Below, piece after piece: positions 18,676-27,531 of a DNA stretch of 64,000 bases (positions within the stretch are counted from its first letter, which is position 1; every line of letters starts with the position of its first letter). This DNA is from Devosia chinhatensis (GTDB lineage Bacteria; Pseudomonadota; Alphaproteobacteria; Rhizobiales; Devosiaceae), in assembly GCF_000969445.1 (NCBI RefSeq), contig NZ_JZEY01000054.1, positions 434,001 to 498,000 on the forward strand, written 5' to 3'. The position numbers and the translations under genes were made by a program. A model generated the notes under the pieces. The model was not told the DNA's origin. It worked only from the letters and a program-made list of their open reading frames with translations, and ran no database searches.

Positions 18676-19860
18676 ATGAAGATACTCGTACTCAGCTTCT
18701 ACTACACGCCCGATCTTTCCGCTGGCTCGTTTCGAATGTCGGCGCTGGTGGACTCGCTGCTCGATCAGCTGCCGCCTGGTGCAGAAATCGAGATCATCAC
18801 GACGCTGCCCAACCGGTATATCAGCTTTTCCAACGACGCGCTCCAGCATGAGCGCAGCGGGGTGGTGGAGATCCATCGTGTAGCGCTACCCGCTCACAAA
18901 AGTGGCATGGTTGACCAGGCCAAAGCCTTCCTCAGTTATGCAAAAGGGGTCATGAGGCTCACCCGTCACAAGCGCTATGATTTGGTCTATGGCACCTCCT
19001 CGCGACTCATGACGGCGGCGCTGGCGGCGCTCGTGAGCCGGCTCAAGCGCGTCCCACTTTACCTCGATATTCGGGACATCTTTGTCGACACGATCAAGGA
19101 CGTGCTACCAGGCCGTATCGCCAGACCGCTGAGCCCGGTCTTTTCGCTGCTGGAGCAGTGGACTGTGCGCCGTGCGAGCAAGGTCAACCTCGTGTCGGAG
19201 GGCTTCTCAGGCTATTTCACCGCACGATACCCCCGCAGCGCCTTTTCCTATTTCACTAATGGAATTGACCGGGAATTTCTGAATATCCCCCATTCAGCGG
19301 ACGTTGCTCCCAAGCCGGTCGCGACAGTGCTCTACGCCGGCAACATAGGAGAAGGGCAGGGGCTGCACCTTGTGGTGCCAGAACTCGCGCGCCGCCTACA
19401 TGGCTCCCATCGCTTCTTGATCATCGGCGATGGAGGGCGCCTGGCGTTGCTCCGGGAGGAGGTGGCGCGACTCGGCGTGAGCAATGTCGATATATTGCCG
19501 CCAGTACGCCGCCTGCAGTTGATCGAGGCCTATCGCCAAGCTGACATCCTGTTCCTGCATCTCAACGACCACGACGCCTTCAAGAAGGTTCTGCCCTCAA
19601 AACTGTTCGAGTACGGGGCGACCGACAAACCCATCTGGGCTGGCCTGGCAGGCTTCTCCCGCAGTTTTTGCGAGCAGAAATTGCCGAACTCAGCGGTCTT
19701 CGAGCCCTGCAACGTTGACGATGCCATTGCTGCCCTTCAACGCATCTCGCTCGCTTCCACTCCTCGCCCATCCTTCATTGCCGCGTACAGCCGCAAGGCA
19801 ATTATGGATCAAATGGCGACGGACGTGCTGGCAACGCTGGCCCGGCACTCATCCGTTTAA
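18676..19860 (+). CDS. Glycosyltransferase family 4
   Basis: About 394 residues, GT-B fold. The N-terminus MKILVLSFYYTPDLSAGSFR is the typical WbuB/WbnE-like donor-domain start; LYAGNIGEGQGLHLVVPEL marks the start of the nucleotide-binding domain, and GDGGRLALLREEV and the acidic LPSKLFEYGATDKPIW segment (in place of the usual EX7E region) complete it. It transfers a sugar from a nucleotide donor to the lipid-linked repeat unit. It is the only clear non-initiating glycosyltransferase in the locus inside this window. ATG at 18676 has GTGAG upstream and follows the heparinase-like stop. Confidence 0.88.
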   Translation: MKILVLSFYYTPDLSAGSFRMSALVDSLLDQLPPGAEIEIITTLPNRYISFSNDALQHERSGVVEIHRVALPAHKSGMVDQAKAFLSYAKGVMRLTRHKRYDLVYGTSSRLMTAALAALVSRLKRVPLYLDIRDIFVDTIKDVLPGRIARPLSPVFSLLEQWTVRRASKVNLVSEGFSGYFTARYPRSAFSYFTNGIDREFLNIPHSADVAPKPVATVLYAGNIGEGQGLHLVVPELARRLHGSHRFLIIGDGGRLALLREEVARLGVSNVDILPPVRRLQLIEAYRQADILFLHLNDHDAFKKVLPSKLFEYGATDKPIWAGLAGFSRSFCEQKLPNSAVFEPCNVDDAIAALQRISLASTPRPSFIAAYSRKAIMDQMATDVLATLARHSSV

Positions 19861-20236
19861 GCTTACCCAGAGGGGCGGAGTGCGAAGAGTGTGCACTGGA
19901 GGCGTCCCCCTCTGCACTGATCAGTACCTCATTGTCGACAGCGGCGTTGCCCAGATGTCTCGGTGCCGATCGGTCATGTGCCACCCACAAAGGCGCCTTT
20001 CGAGCCAGGAGTGGTGACCAAGCTCCGCCAAGGCGATGCGGAGAACCTGCTGACTGAACCGGCCCGTCAGTTTGAGCCCCTCAGGGCATGCGAGCGCCTG
20101 CTGACTGCTGTGTCCAGCATGATCACCGCAATCCCGCCGCAAGACGGGTGCTTTACAAAGCCCAAGCGAGTGCAGCCGACCACATGCCTATGCGATACCG
20201 GGACGGACGCGGCCCGCGCGCGGGCGCACCAGTCGA
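19861..20236. other. Convergent intergenic region, GT4 / WbpM-like
   Basis: About 375 bases between convergent genes. An inverted repeat CAGAGGGG (19868-19875) with CCCCTCTG (19907-19914) just after the GT4 stop could fold, but no U-tract follows. Both strands hold open frames of 70-95 codons without ribosome sites or recognisable products. I see no gene I can support. Confidence 0.35.
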
Positions 20237-22108
20237 TCACTGCCGGATGAAATTGAACAAGATGCGGCGGGCCTCGACTTCGTTCTCGTCCAGCAGGGCG
20301 TGCTCGAGTTGAGCCAGCGCGTCCAGAACGTCCCGGTCAGTCGTATCCTGCTGCAGCGAGCGCATGATCTTGGGTTGGCGCGTCACCGAGACATTCGTGT
20401 CATCGTAGAACAGCTCTTCATACATCTTCTCGCCCGGGCGTTTGCCGGTGACTACGATTTCGATTTCTCCATCGGGATTGCCCGGCGTTTTTACCGAAAA
20501 GCCCGCCAAGTTAATCATGTTTGTGGCCAAGTCGCGGATCAGCACCGGCTCGCCCATATCCAGCAGAAACACATCGCCGCCGCCTTCGGAAAGTGCGCCG
20601 GCTTGCACGATGAGTTCGGCTGCCTCGTGGATGGACATGAAATAGCGTGTCATCTGCGGATCAGTCAGCGTCACCGGTCCACCATGAGCGATCTGTTCCT
20701 TGAACAGTGGAACCACTGAGCCATTGGAGCCCAACACGTTGCCGAACCTAACTGCGCAAAAAAGCTGTCCCGTCTTCTCCCGATCGGCCCGAATAGCCTT
20801 TTCCTGCACGATCAGCTCGGCCCAGCGCTTGGTTGCACCCATCACGTTGGTCGGCCGCACAGCCTTGTCGGACGAGATCAGCACAAAGCGCTCAACGCCT
20901 AGGTGGAAGGCCGTATCCACCACCGTCCTGGTGCCAAATACGTTATTTCGCAAACCTTCCAGGGCATTAGCTTCCACCAGCGGTACGTGCTTGTGGGCAG
21001 CGGCGTGGAAAACGATTTGCACGCCGTGATTTTGGATCGCGCGACGTACTGCTGTTGAGTCCACGATCGAGCCAAGAACGGGCACGATCGCGGGGTCGTG
21101 CAGCGCTCGAAGCTCGCGGTCGATTTGGTAGAGTGCGAACTCATTGGCCTCGAACAGCACTAGTCGCTGTGGCGCCCACTTGACGATCAGTCGGCACAGC
21201 TCTGAGCCGATTGAGCCTCCAGCACCGGTTACAAGGATCGTCTTCCCCTCAACCATCTGGCGAATAAGCTCGGGGTCCGATGGTACCGAGGAGCGACCCA
21301 GCAGTTCGTCGATGTCAATTTCTTTGACTTGACTGACGAGGTATTTCCCGTCCACCAGGTCCGATACCGCAGGAATAGTCCGTACTTTCGCACCGTGTCC
21401 GGCAACGCTGGCCACAATCTCTTGGCGCCGATCCTTGCTCAGGTTGGGCGCTGAAAGGATGACTTCCTCGATTCCATACTGGCTGATCAGGTTGGGTAAG
21501 CTGGCGGGCGAAAACACGCGCAAGCCAGCGACATCGCGGCCGTGGAGCGCGCGGTTATCGTCGATGAAGCCGACAATGCGCTGCGTGCCCTCTCGGCGCA
21601 GCGCATTGACCAACTGCGCACCTGAATTGCCCGCACCATAGATCAGGATTGGACGGAACTTGATCTGGCTGGCATTTGTAGACCACAGCGCCTTCTTTGC
21701 GAGAAATCGGCTGCTGCCGATCAACATGGTCGCGATTGCCCAATAGAGAATGGGCACCGAGCGCGGCACGAGGCCGCGACCAGCCATTTCCGAGAGGAAT
21801 ACCAAAAGAACCCAGCCAAGCGCGGCAAGTGTTGTTGCTTGCAGGATGCGCCATATGGCCCGCTCGGGAAGATAGCGGATAACCGCGCGATAAAGCCCCA
21901 GACGAATGAAGATCGGGATCGCGACAATCGGCGCGGTGGCGATGATCAGGAGTTCCTCGCCGGTGCGAGGCGGCGTCCAGGAGCCGTAGCGCATTGAGAA
22001 GCCAGCCCACAGCGCAAAACTCAGCGCAACGGCGTCAAAAGCCATAAGCACTAGGCGCTTCCAGAAGCGTGGAAGGTTTCCGATCGAGTTAAGAAGTCTA
22101 TTCTTCAT
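20237..22108 (-). CDS. Membrane-bound nucleoside-diphosphate-sugar 4,6-dehydratase, WbpM/CapD family
   Basis: About 623 residues. Four membrane segments lie in residues 15-140, then a Rossmann domain (LIYGAGNSGAQ, 156-166) and a catalytic SDR domain with TGAGGSIGSE (294-303), SSDKAVRPTNVMGATKR (412-428). Met423 replaces the usual catalytic tyrosine ahead of Lys427, the mark of large WbpM-type UDP-GlcNAc C6 dehydratases. Product would be UDP-4-keto-6-deoxy-GlcNAc, a feed for QuiNAc, FucNAc or bacillosamine-type sugars. ATG at 22108 lies inside the upstream gene (11-base overlap), so it is coupled to the WecA/WbpL-like transferase. Confidence 0.92.
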   Translation of the reverse strand: MKNRLLNSIGNLPRFWKRLVLMAFDAVALSFALWAGFSMRYGSWTPPRTGEELLIIATAPIVAIPIFIRLGLYRAVIRYLPERAIWRILQATTLAALGWVLLVFLSEMAGRGLVPRSVPILYWAIATMLIGSSRFLAKKALWSTNASQIKFRPILIYGAGNSGAQLVNALRREGTQRIVGFIDDNRALHGRDVAGLRVFSPASLPNLISQYGIEEVILSAPNLSKDRRQEIVASVAGHGAKVRTIPAVSDLVDGKYLVSQVKEIDIDELLGRSSVPSDPELIRQMVEGKTILVTGAGGSIGSELCRLIVKWAPQRLVLFEANEFALYQIDRELRALHDPAIVPVLGSIVDSTAVRRAIQNHGVQIVFHAAAHKHVPLVEANALEGLRNNVFGTRTVVDTAFHLGVERFVLISSDKAVRPTNVMGATKRWAELIVQEKAIRADREKTGQLFCAVRFGNVLGSNGSVVPLFKEQIAHGGPVTLTDPQMTRYFMSIHEAAELIVQAGALSEGGGDVFLLDMGEPVLIRDLATNMINLAGFSVKTPGNPDGEIEIVVTGKRPGEKMYEELFYDDTNVSVTRQPKIMRSLQQDTTDRDVLDALAQLEHALLDENEVEARRILFNFIRQ

Positions 22109-23165
22109 GCGTGGCCAAGTCGGTAGCAACATGGGTCTCCGAGTCGGGCTTGCCAGCGCCAGCGATTAGGCAGATGAACACCATAGGGACATAAGCCATC
22201 AGCACGGCCAGCCATGCTATGGCGGGGTCTCTTTGAGCCCAGAGTGCCAACGGATATAGCCAAGTCAGATTAACTGCAATGCAGGCCAAAGTGACCGGCA
22301 AATGTCCGTTCCAGCGGCGCGCGAGGCGCTGATATGCATGGGAGCGATGGGCAGAAAAGACTCGTTCTCCTCGGAATGCCCGCTGAATTAGCGTCACTGT
22401 GGCATCAGCAACGAACAGGGCAGCCAGGATCAGAACGACGCTGTAATCCAAAATGTTTGCCGACAGCAGACCCAGCGCGATAGCGAATATGGCTGTGGCG
22501 AGGAAATTGCTGCCAGCGTCGCCCATGAAGATTTTCGCCGGAGGCCAGTTCAGCACCAGAAAGCCCAACGAGGCGCTGGCCACCGCCGCGCCCCACCACA
22601 TCAGCCAGACCGCGCCGCTATCTTGCCCGCTACCTAGAGCGAAAAATATCAAGCCAGCCAATAACAATACGCTTTCTGATGCGGCAATTCCGTCGATGCC
22701 ATCCATGAAATTAAACAGGTTGATCCACCACACCCCTGCCAGGGCAAGGCCGACGTAAAGCAGCGCTTGCGGCACGATCAAACCTGATATCGTCAGAGGC
22801 GGCAGGTTGCCCGCAGCACCGAGCAGCACCATAACCAGAACGAACTGTACGCCTAAGCGAAACAGGGCCGGAAGATCCATCCGATCGTCGGCAAGTCCCA
22901 GCAGTGCTGCCACCAGGCTTGCGCCCCATGCCGCCAGTGCAAAGGATGACGGCAGCAACGCGAGGCCCGCAAAGAGGGACGCCATTGCAATTGCGATTCC
23001 GCCGCCGCTGGGGGTCGGCGTCCGGTGCGAGGAGCGTTCGTTGGGTACCTGTACCAGCCGTAGCCGCACCGCATTGCGTTGCACGAGCGCGGCCATCAGC
23101 CAAGCAAAACCGGCAGCGCTCAACACAACTAAGATGGAGAAAACATAAGACGGCATGCTGGCCAT
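22098..23165 (-). CDS. Undecaprenyl-phosphate N-acetylhexosamine-1-phosphate transferase, WecA/WbpL family
   Basis: About 355 residues with roughly 11 membrane segments. The MraY/WecA family signatures are visible: ADDRMDLP on the first cytoplasmic loop, NLFNFMDGIDGIA, FMGDAGSNFLA and HRSHAYQRL with the HxxH-like loop. It starts glycan assembly by moving a GlcNAc-, FucNAc- or QuiNAc-1-phosphate from UDP to undecaprenyl phosphate. Pairing with the WbpM-like dehydratase favours a 6-deoxy-HexNAc primer, as for WbpL. I preferred ATG 23165; GTG 23171 and ATG 23156 are also in frame. Confidence 0.9.
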   Translation of the reverse strand: MASMPSYVFSILVVLSAAGFAWLMAALVQRNAVRLRLVQVPNERSSHRTPTPSGGGIAIAMASLFAGLALLPSSFALAAWGASLVAALLGLADDRMDLPALFRLGVQFVLVMVLLGAAGNLPPLTISGLIVPQALLYVGLALAGVWWINLFNFMDGIDGIAASESVLLLAGLIFFALGSGQDSGAVWLMWWGAAVASASLGFLVLNWPPAKIFMGDAGSNFLATAIFAIALGLLSANILDYSVVLILAALFVADATVTLIQRAFRGERVFSAHRSHAYQRLARRWNGHLPVTLACIAVNLTWLYPLALWAQRDPAIAWLAVLMAYVPMVFICLIAGAGKPDSETHVATDLATHEE

Positions 23166-23380
23166 TTCCACGGTGCGAGCCCCGTCCTAGTCCGGGCAGT
23201 TCCAGGCAAGCAAGCCAATTTTGATCCCGGTTAACAACCGTTCGACTAAATATCCCGGTAGTGATGCAATCTGCGCGCAGTGAAACGCAGTCCGCCCAGC
23301 TTGCCGCATGTTGCAACCATCTCGCCATTTCGCTAGGGACTGGCAAAGGCCAGAGGACCCGCGCCCACACGGAGATGACC

Positions 23381-24316
23381 ATGCTGCTGGTGACAGGTGC
23401 CGGAGGATTCGTAGGAGCCGCCTTGCTCGATCGGCTTCGGGCCGATGCAAAGCACTATCGCGCCATCAGCCGCACAGCTCGTCCCGGCATCGAGGCCATG
23501 GGCGCTATCGATGGCAGCACCGACTGGAGCGCTGCTCTGCAAGATGTGGACACCGTTATCCACCTTGCCGCACGCGTCCATGTGATGAGGGATCGGGCTG
23601 CCGATCCGTTGGAGGAGTTTCGCACCACCAACGTGGCTGGGACGCTTGGACTGGCGCGACAGGCGGCAGCAGCAGGCGTGCGCCGCATGATCTTTGTCAG
23701 TTCGATAAAGGTGAACGGGGAGGAAACGCGCCCCGGTAGACCCTTTCTGGCCGACGATCAGCCTGATCCACAGGATGCCTACGGAATTTCCAAGTGGGAA
23801 GCCGAACAAGAACTGCATGACTTGGCGCGAATGACTGGCATCGAGATCGTCGTGGTCCGTCCGGTGCTGGTCTATGGCCCCGGTGTTGGTGGCAATTTCA
23901 TCCGCATTGTGGAATGGGTTCGACGCGGCTACCCGCTGCCTCTTGCTATGGTCCGTAATCAGCGGTCTTTTGTCTATGTCGGCAACCTTGTCGACTTGAT
24001 CATGACCTGCATAGACCATCCGGCAGCGGCCAATGAGACTTTCCTGGCGTCTGACGGTGCTGACATGTCCACGCCTCAACTCGTACGGGTTCTGGCACGC
24101 CATATGAATCGAAACGTCAAGCTGCTCCCTGTTCCGATAGGGCTCTTGCGTCTGTTGGCCAGAGTTGCAGGCCAGAAGGATGCGGCGGTGCGGCTGACCG
24201 ACTCTCTGCAGGTCGATATCGCAAAGAACAAAGAGATTCTCGGATGGTCGCCGCGGTTCTCGCTTGATCAAGGCATGCAAGACACCGTTCGCGACGCAGT
24301 CACTAAGAGGAAGTGA
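23381..24316 (+). CDS. NAD-dependent SDR epimerase/reductase, WbpV/WbpK-like
   Basis: About 311 residues: N-terminal MLLVTGAGGFVGAALL, FVSSIKVNGE, and the catalytic YGISK. These are features of small extended SDRs such as WbpV/WbpK/FnlB that reduce or epimerise the 4-keto-6-deoxy product of WbpM-type enzymes to QuiNAc or FucNAc. ATG at 23381 has GGAG six bases upstream, which decides the start over ATG 23375, where GGAG abuts the codon. It is divergent from the WbpL/WbpM-like pair, whose product it likely uses, so the three genes appear to make and load the primer sugar. Confidence 0.85.
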   Translation: MLLVTGAGGFVGAALLDRLRADAKHYRAISRTARPGIEAMGAIDGSTDWSAALQDVDTVIHLAARVHVMRDRAADPLEEFRTTNVAGTLGLARQAAAAGVRRMIFVSSIKVNGEETRPGRPFLADDQPDPQDAYGISKWEAEQELHDLARMTGIEIVVVRPVLVYGPGVGGNFIRIVEWVRRGYPLPLAMVRNQRSFVYVGNLVDLIMTCIDHPAAANETFLASDGADMSTPQLVRVLARHMNRNVKLLPVPIGLLRLLARVAGQKDAAVRLTDSLQVDIAKNKEILGWSPRFSLDQGMQDTVRDAVTKRK

Positions 24317-24401
24317 CGGGTCATGCCTTCGGGTAAGCATGGCCTTTCCGAAACGCATGTGCTGGTAGGTCAGCGAAGAACATACTTCCGTACATGACCC
24401 G
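24317..24401. repeat. 9-bp inverted repeat in a convergent gap
   Basis: CGGGTCATG at 24317-24325 is repeated inverted as CATGACCCG at 24393-24401, with 67 bases between. It follows the SDR stop codon directly. A long-range hairpin with a terminator role, or a chance repeat, are both possible; there is no T-run. Confidence 0.35.
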
Positions 24402-24459
24402 GTGCTGGTTTGAAACGCTGTGCACGCAAGAAGCCTATTTCAGGTTGGACGTCCCCTCT

Positions 24460-25173
24460 TTATGATTGCTGGCTTGGCTCCTGGAGCCGCCGCATGCGCG
24501 CGCGGTTGGCCACCGGATGCACGGGCGGGGCGGGGGGGAGAAGGGCTCGGATGTCGACAAAGGGGAATATGGGCTCGAAGTGAAAGGCCTCGGCATGGCT
24601 CTCGGCGGCGCCATTGGCCTGGCTGGCGCGGAAGGCAGACAATTGCTCGGACGCGACCACAAAACGTTCTGGGTCCTGGGATGCATGCGCGTTGATGGCG
24701 ATTGCCTTCTTTGCCCGATGCGCGGTGATGTCGACGTAGTAGGAGGGCATCGGTCCGACACCGCGCAGGGCATCGCAATAGAGCACCGGCGCGCTGAACG
24801 ACGCGGCAATCCGCACCGCTTCGCTGAGCGCCCGGTGGTCGCCATGATAATCAATGGCAGGATGCGTCAGGATCAGGTCCGGATCCATTTCGGCAATAAT
24901 AGACTTGAGAGTGAGGATCAGCGACTGGTCCGGGACCAGCTCGCCATCAGCAAAATCCAGAAAATGCACTTTTGCGTCCAGCAATGCCGCGGCGCTGCGG
25001 GCTTCATTCTTCCGCAGGGCGCTGAGGGCGACCGGATCGCCGTTGCCGCCCTTGGCGCCATCGGTGGCAATGACGTAGTCGAGCCGGTCGCCACGGGCCG
25101 CACAGGCGGCCAATGTGCCGAACATGTAGATCTCAATGTCGTCAGGATGCGCGCCGATGGCGAGGATGTTCAT
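24460..25173 (-). CDS. PIG-L family deacetylase
   Basis: About 237 residues starting MNILAIGAHPDDIE; the AHPDD motif (residues 8-12) and the later HPAIDYHGDH segment supply the zinc ligands and catalytic aspartate of GlcNAc-PI deacetylase/BshB-type enzymes, which remove an N-acetyl group from a GlcNAc-containing small molecule. Its ATG overlaps the stop of the upstream glycoside hydrolase by four bases, making it the last gene of the LacI-led operon. The substrate is unknown; a glycoside imported by the operon transporter or its breakdown product is the natural candidate. No signal peptide, so it is cytoplasmic. Confidence 0.88.
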   Translation of the reverse strand: MNILAIGAHPDDIEIYMFGTLAACAARGDRLDYVIATDGAKGGNGDPVALSALRKNEARSAAALLDAKVHFLDFADGELVPDQSLILTLKSIIAEMDPDLILTHPAIDYHGDHRALSEAVRIAASFSAPVLYCDALRGVGPMPSYYVDITAHRAKKAIAINAHASQDPERFVVASEQLSAFRASQANGAAESHAEAFHFEPIFPFVDIRALLPPAPPVHPVANRARMRRLQEPSQQS

Positions 25174-26450
25174 CTTGTCGGTTCTGCCAGAAATTCGAGC
25201 ACCATGGCGGCCGTCCAAGTGAAGCGACCGCCGCCACAAGGCTCTGCCGTGATGGGGTCATAATACTCGGCAAATCCCGATTGGGTAATCAGGTCAAGGC
25301 TCGAGCCCCTGATCTGCTCAGCCACGGCGCTTTCACCGTTGGCGGCAAGGCCATCGGCAATCATGTAATTGGTGACGAGCCAGACCGGGCCGCGCCAATA
25401 GCGCTTGGCTTCGAAGCGCGGATCATCCGGATCCTGACTGGGAACGATGAACTTCACCTTGGCCGACCAGCGTTCGATCGTGCGGGCAATGGCGGCGGCG
25501 CGGCTGGCCGGAATATCGGCCAGCGCGGGCAGCATGCCGCCGAGGGAGGCGCTGTCGATCAGCCGGCCGGTGGTGCGGTCCTTGCAGAGGTAAAGGCCAT
25601 GGCTGTCGCTCCAGAGCGCGTCGAGGGCGGCGATGCCCTTTTCGGCTCGTGCCCTGTTGGCGGCGGCAATAGCGGTCTCGCCGAGCGTTTCCGCCAGCGC
25701 GGCCAGATCGGCGCAGGCGCGCAACAGGATGGCATTGAACCCGGGGTCGATGACCTGGAGCGGTGAGGCATCGTGCAGCCTGGTGTTGTCCCAGCCCAGC
25801 GAGCGGAATTTTTCGACCAGCCAGAGATAGCGGTCATATTGCGCCTTGGTCGGACGATGCGCCGGATCGGCATGCTGGGTATCGCGGCGGGTGTAAGGGG
25901 TAATGCCATCGGTTGGCACGCGCTCGAAGGCTTCGTCCCAGTCTACCGAATTGTCGCGACCCGCTTCCCAAGGATGCAGAATGGCAACCAGGCCTTCGCC
26001 CCTGGGGTCGCGGTTGCGGTAGAACCAGTCGTGCCATTTATCGATTTTCGGCAGCAGCAATCGCGCCTTTTCTTCCGCCAGGGCGCGATCCTTGGCGCGT
26101 TCGAACAGGCGCTTGACCGCAAATCCGGCAACGGCAGGTTGGGTGATGCCTGAGGTGGCGGTGGGACGCTTGGTGTCCCACACGTCGGGACCGGGGAAGT
26201 AGCCATCCGAATAAACATGGAAGACAATGTGAGGGACCATGCCATCGGGCCATTGATGCGCGAACAGGGTCTCGATTTCCTGCCAGGCGCGAGCCTCGTC
26301 AAAATGGGCCTGTCCGAGCGCCGTCAGGCAGGAATCCCAGTTCCACTGAAAGGGGTAAAGGCCCTTGGTCGGGATTGTGTAATCGCCCTGGTCGTTCTCC
26401 TTAAGAACGTCGATGGCCAGGTTGCGCAGTGCAGCTTTGTCGGTCGTCAT
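25170..26450 (-). CDS. GH63-type mannosylglycerate/glucosylglycerate hydrolase
   Basis: About 426 residues of (alpha/alpha)6-barrel glycosidase. The segments YPFQWNWDSC, AHQWPDGMVPHIVFH, YFPGPDVWD, SGITQPAVAGF, the RYWRGPVWLVTNYMI segment and the C-terminal FAEYYDP...G are those of bacterial GH63 mannosylglycerate/glucosylglycerate hydrolases. WNWDS with the later EYYDP region would carry the acid/base and general-base residues. No signal peptide: the substrate must be imported, which fits the ABC transporter encoded upstream in the same operon. Which of the two compatible solutes is used, or a related glycoside, cannot be told from sequence. Confidence 0.83.
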   Translation of the reverse strand: MTTDKAALRNLAIDVLKENDQGDYTIPTKGLYPFQWNWDSCLTALGQAHFDEARAWQEIETLFAHQWPDGMVPHIVFHVYSDGYFPGPDVWDTKRPTATSGITQPAVAGFAVKRLFERAKDRALAEEKARLLLPKIDKWHDWFYRNRDPRGEGLVAILHPWEAGRDNSVDWDEAFERVPTDGITPYTRRDTQHADPAHRPTKAQYDRYLWLVEKFRSLGWDNTRLHDASPLQVIDPGFNAILLRACADLAALAETLGETAIAAANRARAEKGIAALDALWSDSHGLYLCKDRTTGRLIDSASLGGMLPALADIPASRAAAIARTIERWSAKVKFIVPSQDPDDPRFEAKRYWRGPVWLVTNYMIADGLAANGESAVAEQIRGSSLDLITQSGFAEYYDPITAEPCGGGRFTWTAAMVLEFLAEPTR

Positions 26451-26482
26451 GAAATGGCTTTCGGGAATAAGTTCGGTACGGC

Positions 26483-27520
26483 TCAGACGGCAAGCGTGGT
26501 TTCGGGATCGAACCAGCGCACCCGGTCCGGCTTGGGCGCGAGACGCAATTCGTCGCCCGGGGCGACCTTGAGATCGCTGTCGAGCACGGCCCGGAAGAGT
26601 TTTCCGTCCACCTCCGTGGTCACCAGCGTGTGCGCGCCCAAGGGCTCGATGACCCGGGCGGTGGCGACAAAACCGGTCGGCGCGATCTCGACATCTTCAG
26701 GACGGATGGCGAAGTCGAGGGCATCCCCGGCAACGGGACCCGGCAGTTCGAGGCCAGCCACCTGGAACTGGCCATTTGTGCCGCGTCTGGCAGGCAGGAA
26801 ATTCATCGGAGGATTGCCGATGAAACTGCCGACAAAGCGCGCTGCGGGATTGCGGTAGACTTCCACCGGGCTCGCCGCCTGCACGATCTTGCCGCCATTC
26901 ATCACCGAGATGCGGTCAGCCAGCGACATCGCCTCGACCTGGTCATGGGTGACGTAGATCGTGGTGGTCTTGCTGTCCGCCAGGACGCCCTTGAGTTCAG
27001 CGCGCATTTCGAGGCGTAGCAGCGCATCGAGATTGGACAGCGGCTCGTCCATCAGGATCACGTCCGGCTCCATGGCGAGCGCCCTAGCCACCGCGACGCG
27101 CTGGCGCTGTCCGCCCGAAAGCTGGCCGGAATAGCGCTTCAGAAGCTGCTCGATATGCATCAGCTCGGCCGTGCGATTGACGCGCCGGTCGATCTCGGTC
27201 TGCGGCAGCTTCTTCATGCGCAGGCCGAAGGCGATGTTCTCGAACACGGTCAGATGGGGGAACACCGCGTAGTTCTGGAACACCATGGAAATGCCGCGTT
27301 CGCGCGGGGGCAGGTGGTCGACGCGCTTGCCGCCGATCCACACTTCGCCCTGGCTGGGCGTTTCGAGCCCGGCAATGATGCGCAACAGCGTGGTCTTGCC
27401 ACAGCCCGAGGCGCCGAGCAGGACCATGAATTCCTGGTCCGTGATGGTCAGGTCGATCGAGTGCAGGGCGGTAAAGCCGCCGAACCGCTTGGCGACATTC
27501 TTGATAACAATTTCAGCCAT
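26483..27520 (-). CDS. ABC sugar importer ATPase (MalK/UgpC-type)
   Basis: About 345 residues: Walker A GASGCGKT (36-43), Q-loop FQNYAVFPH, signature LSGGQRQR (134-141), Walker B VILMDEP (154-160) and H-loop YVTHDQ, followed by a C-terminal regulatory OB-type domain from about residue 235 (AIRPEDVE). It energises the two permeases encoded just upstream. ATG at 27520 has AAGGAG; a longer open frame upstream is an artefact of the GC-rich permease gene. C-terminal MalK-type domains bind regulatory partners and are usual for CUT1 sugar importers. Confidence 0.93.
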   Translation of the reverse strand: MAEIVIKNVAKRFGGFTALHSIDLTITDQEFMVLLGASGCGKTTLLRIIAGLETPSQGEVWIGGKRVDHLPPRERGISMVFQNYAVFPHLTVFENIAFGLRMKKLPQTEIDRRVNRTAELMHIEQLLKRYSGQLSGGQRQRVAVARALAMEPDVILMDEPLSNLDALLRLEMRAELKGVLADSKTTTIYVTHDQVEAMSLADRISVMNGGKIVQAASPVEVYRNPAARFVGSFIGNPPMNFLPARRGTNGQFQVAGLELPGPVAGDALDFAIRPEDVEIAPTGFVATARVIEPLGAHTLVTTEVDGKLFRAVLDSDLKVAPGDELRLAPKPDRVRWFDPETTLAV

Positions 27521-27531
27521 GGATGAACTCC

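Noticed and set aside
19921..20250. Small open frames of 73-95 codons on both strands in the convergent gap
   Set aside because: No ribosome sites, no recognisable sequence, and composition no different from non-coding GC-rich DNA.
24317..24401. Attachment site or mobile-element end
   Set aside because: A single 9-bp inverted repeat without an integrase, tRNA gene or direct repeat nearby is not enough.
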